In this document: positions 16,550 through 24,379 of the stretch, piece after piece
Layout: the number at the start of each line of letters is the position of its first letter
How positions within the stretch are numbered: position 1 is the first letter of the stretch
NCBI GenBank assembly: GCA_903922735.1
Contig: CAIXUZ010000024.1
Coordinates: 1 to 43,166, forward strand
Direction of reading: 5' to 3'
Length of the DNA stretch: 43,166 bases
Source of the DNA: an uncultured Verrucomicrobia subdivision 3 bacterium
GTDB lineage: Bacteria > Verrucomicrobiota > Verrucomicrobiia > Limisphaerales > UBA11358
Notes under the pieces: generated by a model
What the model saw: the letters and a program-made list of their open reading frames with translations, nothing else
The model's database searches: none
What the model was told of the DNA's origin: nothing
Program-made: the position numbers and the translations under genes

Positions 16550-17764
16550 TTAGTGGGCAAAGAAGGTTGCGGTTGATGATTCATCCCGGCCGGCGCCGCC
16601 GTTGTAAAGGAATGTCACGTCCCCCAGCGTCGCTACTCCGGAATAAATACTGATCTCATCGGCCTTGCCGCTAAGACCCAGCGAATCCAGCGAGCTGCGA
16701 TTACCCACGATGAAATAATTGGGCGCGGCCGAGGCAGGTATGTCTTGTGAATATTTCTGGACCCCATTCACATAAACCACGAGCGTGGTGCCATCATAGG
16801 TGACGACAAAGTGCGCCCAGGTATTGGCCGCAGGGGTGTCAGCAATGACACTGACAGTGGGAAAGTAATCGTTATTAAAAAAACCCTGCGTGGCTTGCTG
16901 GTCGCCATTGGACTGCAACGCAAGAAACTTCGACCCATCGCCACCCAGGTTGTCAAAACCAAACAGCCCGGCCCACGTAGAACTTAAATAAAACCATCCG
17001 CTGAAGGTAAAACTGGCGGGATTCACCAACGTGAAGGAGGATGCCGAAAGATTATTGACGCCATTGAACTCGGCACAATTCCCAACCACGCCGCTGCCGC
17101 CCCAGGTGACATCGCCACTATCCGTCAAAGGCTGGCTGCCCACCGAATCGGTTCCGTCCGACTCGAATGAGTAATAATCCAACAGGGTGATGCCGCTGCC
17201 CGATGCCGCCGTCGTGGTCGCATTCGTCTCGTTTCCATAACTGGAATTCCCGCCATTGTTAAACGCCCGGACGCGATAATAATATTGGGTGCCCGCCTCC
17301 AGTCCGGTGTCGTACCTGGCGCAGGAATTGGCGGAGTTGGTTCCGATCTGCGCATACGTCCCGCCCGAACCCGTCTTGCGCTCGATCTTGAACCCAATCT
17401 CATTCGTGGCATTGTCGGTCCACGCCAGATTGATCTGGCTGCTGGAAACTACATACGCCTGCATGTGTGTCGGTGCGGCGGGTGGTGGAACAATCACACC
17501 GGCGTGCACGCCCGCATTCGTCAGGTCGGTCGGGTTGTAAGTGAACCCGGAGCTGTTGGTCCGCCAGCCGATGCTGTGATTCGTGTCGAACACCGGCGCA
17601 TTCGAGATGGCCACCGGATGATTGGTGTTAAACGTGAGGCTGAAATTGCTGCCGAACGCATTGCTCGACGGAATGCCGGCGACGGGATTCGTGGCAAATT
17701 GGGCGGAGCCGGTCATCAGCACCAGGCTGAAAACAACGGTCAGAAAAGCGGGTTTAAATTTCAT
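16550..17764 (-). CDS. Exported FN3-LamG protein in the phage tail operon
   Basis: A 404-residue protein. Residues 1-21 form a signal peptide (FLTVVFSLVLMTGSAQ). Residues about 97-187 are a fibronectin type III domain (INLAWTDNATNEIGFKIER ... YYYRVRAFN). Residues about 195-395 are a LamG/concanavalin-like jelly roll (FTFSGWFYL, HFVVTYDGTTLVVYVNG, GKADEISIYSG). Such domains bind glycans or proteins on surfaces. It sits between a Pro-rich small gene and another exported protein, inside the tail block. It could be a host-derived cargo gene, or a decoration or adhesion protein. Export makes a classical virion role less likely. Confidence 0.7.
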   Translation of the reverse strand: MKFKPAFLTVVFSLVLMTGSAQFATNPVAGIPSSNAFGSNFSLTFNTNHPVAISNAPVFDTNHSIGWRTNSSGFTYNPTDLTNAGVHAGVIVPPPAAPTHMQAYVVSSSQINLAWTDNATNEIGFKIERKTGSGGTYAQIGTNSANSCARYDTGLEAGTQYYYRVRAFNNGGNSSYGNETNATTTAASGSGITLLDYYSFESDGTDSVGSQPLTDSGDVTWGGSGVVGNCAEFNGVNNLSASSFTLVNPASFTFSGWFYLSSTWAGLFGFDNLGGDGSKFLALQSNGDQQATQGFFNNDYFPTVSVIADTPAANTWAHFVVTYDGTTLVVYVNGVQKYSQDIPASAAPNYFIVGNRSSLDSLGLSGKADEISIYSGVATLGDVTFLYNGGAGRDESSTATFFAH

Positions 17765-17776
17765 TTTAATTATTGG

Positions 17777-17805
17777 GCGGGACGCACCGCTCGGGTGCGT
17801 CCCGC
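17777..17805. other. Perfect 12-bp stem hairpin
   Basis: GCGGGACGCACC at 17777-17788 is matched by its exact complement at 17794-17805 with a five-base loop, in the gap between the Pro-rich gene and the FN3-LamG gene. No T tract follows on either strand, so it is not a standard terminator. It may be an RNA-processing or attenuation element, or a REP-type palindrome. Confidence 0.6.
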
Positions 17806-17812
17806 ATTGGGG

Positions 17813-18019
17813 TTACGGTTTGGGCTGGGTGGACGATTTCGGCGGCGGCACCGGCTTGACGGCCGCGCTGATGGGCGCGGTGCCTTCGCGCGTGAAGTGA
17901 TCCGGAGCGAACGGGGCGGACTTGACGGCCGCCGCCGGCTTCGGCGGATTGCGATGATCGACCGGCTTGACCGGCGCGCCGGCGAACGCCGCCGGCACTT
18001 TGGGTTTTGTATCAGCCAT
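17813..18019 (-). CDS. Small Pro/Ala/Lys-rich protein
   Basis: A 68-residue, low-complexity basic protein (for example PKVPAAFAGAPVKPV and PVPPPKSSTQPKP). The start at 18019 is preceded by an AT-rich leader like other late genes here. There is no recognised family. It follows the tail tube gene. It may be a tail accessory or linker peptide. Confidence 0.45.
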   Translation of the reverse strand: MADTKPKVPAAFAGAPVKPVDHRNPPKPAAAVKSAPFAPDHFTREGTAPISAAVKPVPPPKSSTQPKP

Positions 18020-18043
18020 AATTTTTTAATGGTTCAGGTTTTA

Positions 18044-18067
18044 GTTGGTGGCCACACCGCCAGGTGT
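18044..18067 (-). repeat. Short palindrome of the TGGTGGC-arm family (site 1)
   Basis: The plus strand reads TGGTGGCC, then ACACC-GCCA-GGTGT. The palindrome ends at 18067, immediately before the TAA of the tail tube gene (18068-18070 on the minus strand). An identical 24-bp copy lies at 28523-28546. Confidence 0.75.
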
Positions 18068-18622
18068 TTAGATGGCGGAGCCCGCGAGCGGCGAATACAG
18101 CCAGGTGAATTCAAACTTCGGGTTGATGATGTTGTTCTCGCCGACCCCGATGTCGGTGACGTTCATGTCCACATACCAGTCATCGACGATGTAGAGACCG
18201 TTGCCGGCGTCGTAGCGCTGGCGCTTCAACCAGCCCTCGATGCTGCCGGTGCCGCCGAGGGGATGGAACGCGGTGTCCTCCCCCTCGATGAGCGCGGACT
18301 TGTAGAAACCCGCTAGCGCGAGCCGGCTGATCTCATTCATCTCGGCCGTCATCACCAGCTCGTGATCCGTGCGGAGAATCTGTTTGTCCACGATGATGCC
18401 GGTGCCGGGCATTGGCGATTTGATCTTGGCTTCCTTGCTCGTGACCTTGTCCGTGGACGGCTTCTTGACGGAGCCGAGCGCGTACGTGGTCCAGATCGGA
18501 TCGGTCGGGTCCGGCTTGGCCGTGGCCGAGACGATGCCGGCGCCGGGAATGATGAACGCCTTTCCTGCAGGCGCGAAGTAGAGAAAATCGCCGGTGGCGA
18601 TGACGGATGGTTTTTGTTGCAT
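18068..18622 (-). CDS. Major tail tube protein
   Basis: A 184-residue protein with the composition and size of siphophage tail tube subunits: a glycine-rich N-terminus (IATGDFLYFAPAGKAFIIPGAG), alternating strands, and the segment NGLYIVDDWYVDMNVTDIGVGENNIINPKFEFTW near the end. It lies between a terminator-type protein and the chaperone/tape measure block, as expected for a tail tube gene. The start at 18622 has an AT-rich leader. Confidence 0.7.
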   Translation of the reverse strand: MQQKPSVIATGDFLYFAPAGKAFIIPGAGIVSATAKPDPTDPIWTTYALGSVKKPSTDKVTSKEAKIKSPMPGTGIIVDKQILRTDHELVMTAEMNEISRLALAGFYKSALIEGEDTAFHPLGGTGSIEGWLKRQRYDAGNGLYIVDDWYVDMNVTDIGVGENNIINPKFEFTWLYSPLAGSAI

Positions 18623-18639
18623 GTTATGTTTTGTGTTTT

Positions 18640-18658
18640 GCCCTCGCGCGGCGAAGGC
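18640..18658. other. Small hairpin with GCG loop between tail genes
   Basis: GCC-TCGC and GCGA-GGC pair around a GCG loop with one internal mismatch, in the short gap between the tail terminator-like gene and the tail tube gene. It resembles in size the palindrome family found at other gene junctions but lacks the TGGTGGC arm. Confidence 0.4.
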
Positions 18659-18674
18659 GGTTTTGGTTGTGGGT

Positions 18675-19142
18675 TTAACTGATCGGGTTCAGGGTCGTTA
18701 TGGCTTCGATGGACAGTTCGCGCAGGTTGCGCTTCTTATCCGGGAAAAAATCATTCTTCAAAACGCGCAGCGGCAAAAAGCCCGGCACGGGATATTGCGC
18801 CAGGAGCTTGTTCACGAAGATGGACACGTCGCGGCACTTCGGCTTCAGCCCGGCCGCATCCCGCCAGATCGTCGGCGTCTCGCCGATCGCCACGGCGATG
18901 GAGACGTTCACGCCGCTTTGCTTCGACGTGGGTGATCCGTTCACATAGTGCGGCTCGCCGATCAGCACCAGCATTCCGATCTGGGCGATCGCCTTGTTGA
19001 TCTCCGTCTCCAGGTCTTTGGCGTCCTCGGTCAATACCACGATCTCCGACGTCAGCAGCTTGGCCGGATCATTCAACGCGGCGAGCCCATCCGTGAGCCG
19101 CTTATTGATCGTGTCCACCAAAGTTGAAAGTTCGCTGGCCAT
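18675..19142 (-). CDS. Putative tail terminator / completion protein
   Basis: A 155-residue protein with a helical N-terminus (residues about 1-55), then beta segments (IGMLVLIGEP, VNVSIAVAIGE) and a C-terminal strand-helix (LRELSIEAITTLNP). Size and place, between the head-tail connector genes and the tail tube, match tail terminator proteins of long-tailed phages. No diagnostic motif is seen. Confidence 0.5.
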   Translation of the reverse strand: MASELSTLVDTINKRLTDGLAALNDPAKLLTSEIVVLTEDAKDLETEINKAIAQIGMLVLIGEPHYVNGSPTSKQSGVNVSIAVAIGETPTIWRDAAGLKPKCRDVSIFVNKLLAQYPVPGFLPLRVLKNDFFPDKKRNLRELSIEAITTLNPIS

Positions 19143-19146
19143 AAAA

Positions 19147-19803
19147 TTAATTGAGTCCAGGCTGGTTGCTCGCCAGACGGCGCGTTAAGAATTCATCCAT
19201 CGCCGCGTAGGCGATTTGCTGCATCAGATCGTCATCCGGCAGCACGGTCGGATCGGGCGCCTGCACCACTTCGGTCACCAACCAGAACATCACCACGCCG
19301 CCGGTCGTCCGGGCGTAGTCGCTCACGCTCGCACCTTTGCGCCGCTTCGCCTTGAAATCCACCTCCGTCTTGATCGTCTGGACCAGCATGGCCTGCCCGT
19401 TGCGACGTGGGACAAACGTCAGGTCATTGAAATCTTTTCTCGGAGACTTTCCAACCGCTTCATCACGGGCTGGGATCGCGAGATATTCTCCTTTCACCGG
19501 CCGGATCGTTCCGCCGAGCAACCGCTGCGCCAGGCCGAGCTTGTCGATCGAGATCATCGCCGACCGGCCGGCCACCTGCAGCGGCGCGGCATTCACGCTG
19601 CGGGCTGCGTCGGCATAAAAACCGTCAATCCCAAATTGCGCCCGGTGTCGCTCGGTATTCAATTCCGTGAAATGATCCACGAGCAGGCGTTTGACGGCCG
19701 TGCCGCCGGCTTCCACCATCTCGGACGATTCCAGCGCCGTGCGGGCGCGTGCACCCAGCGCCGTCAGCGCCTCGGTCCGGATCATGGCCACGAGCGCACT
19801 CAT
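19147..19803 (-). CDS. Putative head-tail joining / virion morphogenesis protein
   Basis: A 218-residue protein. I start it at ATG 19803, which overlaps the upstream stop, because the longer frame only extends antisense into the neighbour's coding sequence. It has a long helical N-terminus (RTEALTALGARARTALESSEM) and a basic middle (KAKRRKGASVSDYARTTGGV). Its position between connector-like and tail terminator-like genes suggests neck assembly. The family is not certain. Confidence 0.5.
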   Translation of the reverse strand: MSALVAMIRTEALTALGARARTALESSEMVEAGGTAVKRLLVDHFTELNTERHRAQFGIDGFYADAARSVNAAPLQVAGRSAMISIDKLGLAQRLLGGTIRPVKGEYLAIPARDEAVGKSPRKDFNDLTFVPRRNGQAMLVQTIKTEVDFKAKRRKGASVSDYARTTGGVVMFWLVTEVVQAPDPTVLPDDDLMQQIAYAAMDEFLTRRLASNQPGLN

Positions 19804-20642
19804 GCTGCTGCCTCCGCGTATTTGGAAAGTTTGCCCACGAAGGCCGAGAGCGCCGAGGCGATGTTTTGCGGTTCCGGAGCGGCGTCGGCCGCATCCATCA
19901 AACCGATCTCCTCGCATTCCTTCCGGGAGACATCGCGCACCCACATGCCGGAGTTGAAAGCGAACGGCGGCCACACCACATCGAGCGCGTCCTCGAAGAG
20001 TTCCGACGATCCGATCCAGTTCCAGATTTCGTGATTTTTCAGAGCGATCATCCGGCCGCCCGGCGTGACGGTCCAGCCGGTACCGATTGGATCGCCGGTC
20101 TGGTCGCCGGCGAGCCGCCAGCGGGTGAGCCAGTCGCGCTTCACGGCGCGATCCTCGAGCCGGAACAATTCGTCCGCGGGAAAACTTTCCAGCACGCCGG
20201 TGCGCTGGGAGTTCAGCCAGTTGCCCTGGCCCTGGGCGAGTTCCTTGTTGGTGCGCAGCACGAGCTGAATCCGCGCATCGCTCGACAAATCCTTGATCGT
20301 GCCGGCGTCGGCCGCATCCGGCGCGTAGCCGAGCTGCTTGAGCAGCTCCCGCAGTTTCGTGCGGGCGTATGCATCATTTAATCCGACCGTAACATTCCCC
20401 TCGGGATTTTCCGCTGTCACCCGGTCCGCGCGCTGCTCGGTGGTCGGGTGCAGCAGCGACAGGACCGATTCCTTCGCCGCATCCAGATAATCTTCCAGCA
20501 GCGTCTGCGCGGAGAAAAAGGATTGCTGACGCATACTCACACTCGCCGCGCGCAGCTCCGCGCTCGTCATGCTCGTCGGCCTGACGTTCCGATCGCCCAG
20601 GGATTTGAGCGCCGCGGCAAATGGATGTTCGGAAAATGTCAT
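19800..20642 (-). CDS. Phage minor virion protein (Mu F-like C-terminal region)
   Basis: A 280-residue protein, started at ATG 20642 overlapping the upstream stop (ATGA). The N-terminal two thirds are helical. The last third contains GRMIALKNHEIWNWIG, VVWPPFAFNSGMWVRDVSRKECEEIGL, a pattern seen near the C-terminus of Mu F-like minor head proteins. It probably works at the portal vertex or in head completion. Confidence 0.55.
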   Translation of the reverse strand: MTFSEHPFAAALKSLGDRNVRPTSMTSAELRAASVSMRQQSFFSAQTLLEDYLDAAKESVLSLLHPTTEQRADRVTAENPEGNVTVGLNDAYARTKLRELLKQLGYAPDAADAGTIKDLSSDARIQLVLRTNKELAQGQGNWLNSQRTGVLESFPADELFRLEDRAVKRDWLTRWRLAGDQTGDPIGTGWTVTPGGRMIALKNHEIWNWIGSSELFEDALDVVWPPFAFNSGMWVRDVSRKECEEIGLMDAADAAPEPQNIASALSAFVGKLSKYAEAAA

Positions 20643-21091
20643 CCGTTTTGGGTGGTATCGGTGAAATTGCGATCGCGGGTGCCGAAGCTCGGCGGTGGTA
20701 CGGTGGGTTCCATCGGCGCGGTGATCGCGTTGTCCGGCTGGTCCACCACATCGGAACAATCGGCCACGCGGTTTAGGTCACGTTCACGACGGGCGACGTT
20801 GTCGCGCTCGTCCTGGCTAAGCTCCATCTGCAGCGCCGTCTTCAGGCGCGCGATGATCAGGTCAACGGCGAGATCACGGAGACCTTTGGGAATGGTCGTC
20901 AGATTGGCGTCCAGCTGGTTGCGGCGGCAGCTCGCAACTTTGCGGCGCACGTGGTCCACCACGCCTTGGATGATCCCGGCCGAGCGCGCGGGCTGGCCTT
21001 CCGCCAGCACCTTGCCATCGGTGGCGTCGATCAGCTTGGCCACGGACGCCTCGTAAAGCGTCGCCTTGGTGATGGAAATCCAGTTGGACAT
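20639..21091 (-). CDS. Head-tail connector-like protein (DUF1320/gp36-like)
   Basis: A 150-residue helical protein. I start it at 21091 (MSNWISITKATL) because upstream sequence is the terminator hairpin. The regularly spaced helices (QGVVDHVRRKVASC, GLRDLAVDLIIARLKTALQ) are like those of gp6/gp36 head-completion adaptors. Position just after the capsid block supports the role. Assignment is by length, helicity and order rather than a motif. Confidence 0.5.
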   Translation of the reverse strand: MSNWISITKATLYEASVAKLIDATDGKVLAEGQPARSAGIIQGVVDHVRRKVASCRRNQLDANLTTIPKGLRDLAVDLIIARLKTALQMELSQDERDNVARRERDLNRVADCSDVVDQPDNAITAPMEPTVPPPSFGTRDRNFTDTTQNG

Positions 21092-21104
21092 AAATTCTAT
21101 TTTT

Positions 21105-21141
21105 AAAAAGCCCGGCGGGGTTGGCGGTCCCACCGCCGGGC
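21105..21141 (-). terminator. Rho-independent terminator inside the late gene block
   Basis: Reading the minus strand, GCCCGGCGG (21141-21133) and CCGCCGGGC (21118-21110) form a 9-bp GC stem around a 14-nt loop, followed directly by TTTTT. It lies between the small exported gene and the connector gene. It should end or attenuate the transcript that carries the capsid genes. Confidence 0.75.
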
Positions 21142-21161
21142 CAAGGAATCAATTAATGGTT

Positions 21162-21611
21162 CTACGGGGTGTTTGGTCGGGCCCAGAACGTGGCGAGCGT
21201 ATTGGATGCGCCGGCCGTGTTGGTATAGGAGACAAACACGCCGCTGAAACCGCGGAGCGTATTTGCATTCCAATTGGTGCCCAACATGCCGGTGCCGCTG
21301 ATGGTGCCGAGCGACCACTGCAGCGCGTTGGTGCCATCCACTGAGGGATACACCGTCAACGAGCCGGCGGCGCCGCTGTTGGCCTGCAGGGCCAGCCCGC
21401 TGTAACTGCGCAGCGGGATGTAATTATTCGTCGCGCTGGACGAATAATTGGTACCCACGGCCGCCGGCAGGTTGGCGAGCGTGCCGGTCGTGCTGGGATA
21501 ACCCTGCGAATCCGCCGCGCGCGCCGCTTGCGGCAATGCGATGGCGGCCAGCAGGCCGATGGTGAACGTCACGAGCACCACGCGCGTGAAGAGTTTGAGA
21601 TAATTTTTCAT
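21162..21611 (-). CDS. Exported 149-residue protein downstream of the capsid gene
   Basis: Residues 1-32 form a signal peptide (basic KNYLKLFTR, hydrophobic VVLVTFTIGLLAAIAL, cleavage near AARA-AD). The mature part is Ser/Thr/Gly/Asn-rich and probably beta-structured (SGVFVSYTNTAG). No family is recognised. It ends just before an intrinsic terminator, so it is the last gene of the capsid transcript. An exported protein next to the capsid gene is unexpected for a virion component. Confidence 0.6.
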   Translation of the reverse strand: MKNYLKLFTRVVLVTFTIGLLAAIALPQAARAADSQGYPSTTGTLANLPAAVGTNYSSSATNNYIPLRSYSGLALQANSGAAGSLTVYPSVDGTNALQWSLGTISGTGMLGTNWNANTLRGFSGVFVSYTNTAGASNTLATFWARPNTP

Positions 21612-21663
21612 TTTTTTATTTGGCTGATGTTTAGGTTGGTCGCATGGAGACCACCGGTTTCCC

Positions 21664-21683
21664 AGTGGCCCCCACGCAGTGGG
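21664..21683 (-). repeat. Short palindrome of the TGGTGGC-arm family (site 8, diverged)
   Basis: The plus strand reads AGTGGCC then CCCAC-GCA-GTGGG. It ends at 21683, directly before the TAA of the major capsid gene (21684-21686). The stem sequence differs from other members but pairing is kept. Confidence 0.6.
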
Positions 21684-22622
21684 TTAGCTCTTCACCGCCA
21701 GGACGGCGGCGGAGTTGGTGACGGACGGCAGCGTGATCCAGTCCATCTTCAGGACCTGATCGCGCTGATCTTCCGTGGTGAAGCTGCCCGGCTTGAAGAA
21801 GCCGCCCACCGGGGCAAACGTCTTCATGAAGGACGGGTCCATGCGGTTCGGCGTGCCATTGCTGGCAAACAGGATGACCACGTCATCGAGCAGGAACCGG
21901 ATGTCTTCCGCGACGCCAGGGGCGGCGTTGTCGATCACCATCATGCTCAACTGCACTTCCGGCGACGTCATGAGCAGGCTGCCCACGTCCTCGATGCCCG
22001 GCGAGACCTGGCCGACCGGAGCGCCCTTGCCAACGATGAAACGCTTGCTCACCTTGGCATTGTTGCGGAACTGTTTGAACTTCGTGGTGCCGAACAGGAT
22101 TTTCACCGGCGCGCCGTTCTTCGCGGCTTTCATCACCGTGAGGATCGCATCGTCGAGGATGCTGATCGGGTCCACGGTGTCGTCCGTGAAATCCACCTTC
22201 GCGGAACCGGCGGCGGCGAGCGCCGCAGCCTTGGCGATGGTGACGATTTCATTTTCAAGCGCGAGCGCCGAGGAATCCGCGAGGATGCTCTGGCCTTCCT
22301 GGATGGCGAATCCCAGTTCCTCGTTCGTCAAACCCTCGACGTTCGGGATGGGGAAATCCAGGGCGTTGGGTTCCAGGATGGCCGCCACGTCATCAGCGGT
22401 GAAGCCGATGCGCGTAACCTTCCCGGAAACATTGCGCTTGGTGTCCGCCACGCGGTAGCGATTTTTGTCCGTGTATTTCTTGTAACGGAACGTGAGGCCC
22501 GGCACGGAACAGAGCGGGGCGATGAACTGGCCCACCGTCCGGATCGCGTTCTGCGAGGCGGTGATGGCGTAGTTGGTGAGCAGCGGGCTGGAGGCCAACT
22601 GCGCGATGCGTGATTCTGGCAT
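21684..22622 (-). CDS. Major capsid protein
   Basis: A 312-residue protein. It has the layout of phage major capsid proteins: an N-terminal arm with TFRYKKYTDKNRYRVADTKRN, a central helix region (LAAAGSAKVDFTDDTVDPISILDDAI), the segment VKILFGTTKFKQFRNNAKV, and a C-terminal domain (DDVVILFASNGTPN). It follows the protease-scaffold and decoration genes, the usual order. It is expected to be the most abundant virion protein, with an HK97-type fold by inference. Confidence 0.8.
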   Translation of the reverse strand: MPESRIAQLASSPLLTNYAITASQNAIRTVGQFIAPLCSVPGLTFRYKKYTDKNRYRVADTKRNVSGKVTRIGFTADDVAAILEPNALDFPIPNVEGLTNEELGFAIQEGQSILADSSALALENEIVTIAKAAALAAAGSAKVDFTDDTVDPISILDDAILTVMKAAKNGAPVKILFGTTKFKQFRNNAKVSKRFIVGKGAPVGQVSPGIEDVGSLLMTSPEVQLSMMVIDNAAPGVAEDIRFLLDDVVILFASNGTPNRMDPSFMKTFAPVGGFFKPGSFTTEDQRDQVLKMDWITLPSVTNSAAVLAVKS

Positions 22623-22661
22623 AATTTTATTTCTTTATTGGTTTCGGTGGTTTGTTTTTCG

Positions 22662-22681
22662 CTGGTCAGTTGGCTGATCAG
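22662..22681. other. Hairpin overlapping the decoration gene stop codon
   Basis: CTGGTCA (22662-22668) and TGATCAG (22675-22681) pair with one wobble around the loop GTTGGC. The TGA stop of the decoration-like gene (22678-22680) lies in the second arm. No T tract follows. Confidence 0.5.
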
Positions 22682-23121
22682 AGATTGAACGCGCGATCGC
22701 AGATGCGGCGCACGCGGACGGGGTTGACGATCACCGCACCGGCGGCCACGGCCTCCTCGGCGATGAAGGTGTATTGATGCGCACCGGCGCCGGCAATGGG
22801 CTTGTAGAGCTTGCCCCAGCTGTTCGGCGAGAGCGCCAGCTTGTCGCCGGGCACGATCGCGTTGGTGCTGTCGATGAGCACGCGGCAGCTTTCATTCAGG
22901 CTCGGCGCTTCCGCCGCGCTCTGGTTGCCGGCCACGTCGCCGGAGCCAAGAATGAAGATGGCTTCATCATCCACGGAGTTGGGCAAATCGAAATTCGCCA
23001 CGCCGCCGTTGTTAACGATTTTGACCAGGAGGTTTTCCTTGCCGGTCAGGTCGGAGAGTCCGGGCAGCGAGATGTCGCCTACGCGCGTATCAGACTGGCC
23101 GGGGTTTAATGCTACGTTCAT
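22678..23121 (-). CDS. Capsid decoration-like protein (DUF2190-like)
   Basis: A 147-residue beta-rich protein (ENLLVKIVNNGG, NESCRVLIDS, AIVPGDKLALSP, AVAAGAVIVNPVRV). The GDKLxLSxNxxGKL segment is typical of small capsid decoration proteins of the DUF2190 type. It lies between the protease-scaffold and the major capsid gene, which is the standard position for decoration or head-stabilising proteins. Confidence 0.6.
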   Translation of the reverse strand: MNVALNPGQSDTRVGDISLPGLSDLTGKENLLVKIVNNGGVANFDLPNSVDDEAIFILGSGDVAGNQSAAEAPSLNESCRVLIDSTNAIVPGDKLALSPNSWGKLYKPIAGAGAHQYTFIAEEAVAAGAVIVNPVRVRRICDRAFNL

Positions 23122-23168
23122 ATTATTTTGGATCTGGGTTTTTTATTTGTTTGTTTGTTTTTTCGGAA

Positions 23169-23189
23169 TGGTGGCCGTAACGCGGTTAC
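23169..23189 (-). repeat. Short palindrome of the TGGTGGC-arm family (site 3)
   Basis: The plus strand reads TGGTGGCC then GTAAC-GCG-GTTAC. The stop codon TAA of the protease-scaffold gene (23186-23188) lies in the distal stem arm. Confidence 0.8.
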
Positions 23190-23698
23190 GCCGGGATCTC
23201 GTCGCTGGCCATCTTGGTGGCGGTGGCCAGGCTCAAATGTTTGACCTCGCCCATGAGCTGCTTGGCGCGGTTCATGATCTTGGTGGCGCGGGCCTGTTCC
23301 GCCGCCTTGGTGTCGGCTTCTTCCGTGCCGCCGGCATCCTGCTGGGTGGCGTTGCCATTGCCGCGGTTCAGCACGCGGCCGGTGCCACCGGTTTTGCCGC
23401 CGGCTTCGCCGGGCTTGAACCCGAAGTCCACCAGGGCGGCGCTGCGATCGGCGGCGGCGAGCCCGGTGATGATCGGCTTGAGGCGGTTCAGCACCTTGGG
23501 TTCCTTGACGCCATGCTGCGCGAGCAGGGAGTCCACGGCCGCGCTGTCCACCTCCGTGAGGCGGTTTTTCAGCTTGGTGTTTTCGTCGGCGAGCGGAGCC
23601 AGCTCCGTCACGCGGTTTTTCAATTTGATCACGGCGTCGAGCTGGGCTTCTTCGCTTGCCTCGGCGGCGAGACCAAGTTCTTCATTTAATTTTTTCAT
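23186..23698 (-). CDS. Candidate nested scaffold protein (in-frame internal start)
   Basis: An ATG at 23698 lies in frame inside the protease gene (Met228 of the long form). The DNA just before it is unusually AT-rich (codons for NNQVKNK), like the leaders that precede other late genes here. Starting there gives a 170-residue, Lys/Glu/Ala-rich coiled-coil protein, as expected of a scaffold. Mu makes its scaffold Z from an internal start within protease gene I, so an equivalent is plausible. No strong Shine-Dalgarno sequence is present. Confidence 0.45.
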   Translation of the reverse strand: MKKLNEELGLAAEASEEAQLDAVIKLKNRVTELAPLADENTKLKNRLTEVDSAAVDSLLAQHGVKEPKVLNRLKPIITGLAAADRSAALVDFGFKPGEAGGKTGGTGRVLNRGNGNATQQDAGGTEEADTKAAEQARATKIMNRAKQLMGEVKHLSLATATKMASDEIPA

Positions 23699-24379
23699 TT
23701 TATTTTTTACTTGGTTGTTTCGTTGTTGGTTAGCCGCCGACTCACTTGAGTCAGCGAAATGGGAATGACATTCAGGGCAGGTCATCAGCTTGGAGCTTTT
23801 CCCGCCGATGAGTTCGCACTGGCAGTCCGGGCAGCATTTGTCTTCCGGTACCGGCGGCAGTGACGCCGTCACGCGGTTGATCACCGGATTCAATAGGGCG
23901 CTGCCTTGTTTGGTGACCGAGCCGGCGTTGGCATTGTTGGTGAACCCGACCGTCTCAATGGCCATCACGCGGTATCTGTCGCCCGCGATTTTTTTCAGGT
24001 CGCTGCGGTCGGCCACAAAGCTGGTGAATTTATATTCGCGGTTCTTCACCGCGTCCGCGCCGCCGGGCGTCAACCCGTCGTCCTTGGCCCAGAGGCCGTC
24101 GCCGCGTTTCTCAAAATCCTTAAACCAACCCAGCGCGGCGCTGTCCTTGGTTTCATCGTAGATAAAATGCTCCCGGCCGGCGTAGATGCCCGGCCAGTTT
24201 TCGCCCAGTCGGTTTTTGGCCTTGGTGATGTTCGCCAGGATGGAGTCTAGGGCGGCGTCATCAATCACCTGCACTAGCTTCGCTTCCGTGTTCGGCAGCT
24301 CGCCCTTGGGAACGATGTGAATCCAACCATCGCGGGCGGACAGTGGGGCGCGGTTGAAAATGACGACGTGAGATTTCAT
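23186..24379 (-). CDS. Mu gpI-like head protease with scaffold domain
   Basis: A 397-residue protein. I start at ATG 24379 (MKSHVVIFNRAP), which overlaps the portal stop. Residues about 1-170 resemble the Mu-like protease domain (GWIHIVPKGELPNTEAK ... LGWFKDFEKRGDGLWAKDDGL, VMAIETVGFTNNAN). Residues 182-204 hold a zinc-ribbon-like set (CCPDC at 182-186, C188, CPEC at 201-204). Residues 228-397 are a coiled-coil scaffold part. It should cleave itself and the scaffold during prohead maturation. A palindrome of the TGGTGGC-arm family is translated within it as RVTAS. Confidence 0.7.
   Translation of the reverse strand: MKSHVVIFNRAPLSARDGWIHIVPKGELPNTEAKLVQVIDDAALDSILANITKAKNRLGENWPGIYAGREHFIYDETKDSAALGWFKDFEKRGDGLWAKDDGLTPGGADAVKNREYKFTSFVADRSDLKKIAGDRYRVMAIETVGFTNNANAGSVTKQGSALLNPVINRVTASLPPVPEDKCCPDCQCELIGGKSSKLMTCPECHSHFADSSESAANQQRNNQVKNKMKKLNEELGLAAEASEEAQLDAVIKLKNRVTELAPLADENTKLKNRLTEVDSAAVDSLLAQHGVKEPKVLNRLKPIITGLAAADRSAALVDFGFKPGEAGGKTGGTGRVLNRGNGNATQQDAGGTEEADTKAAEQARATKIMNRAKQLMGEVKHLSLATATKMASDEIPA
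23852..23872 (-). repeat. Short palindrome of the TGGTGGC-arm family (site 7, translated)
   Basis: The plus strand reads CGGCGGCA then GTGAC-GCC-GTCAC. It lies inside the protease-scaffold gene, at the linker before the zinc-ribbon-like part, and is read as RVTAS. This suggests that the palindromes can insert into coding DNA. Confidence 0.55.
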
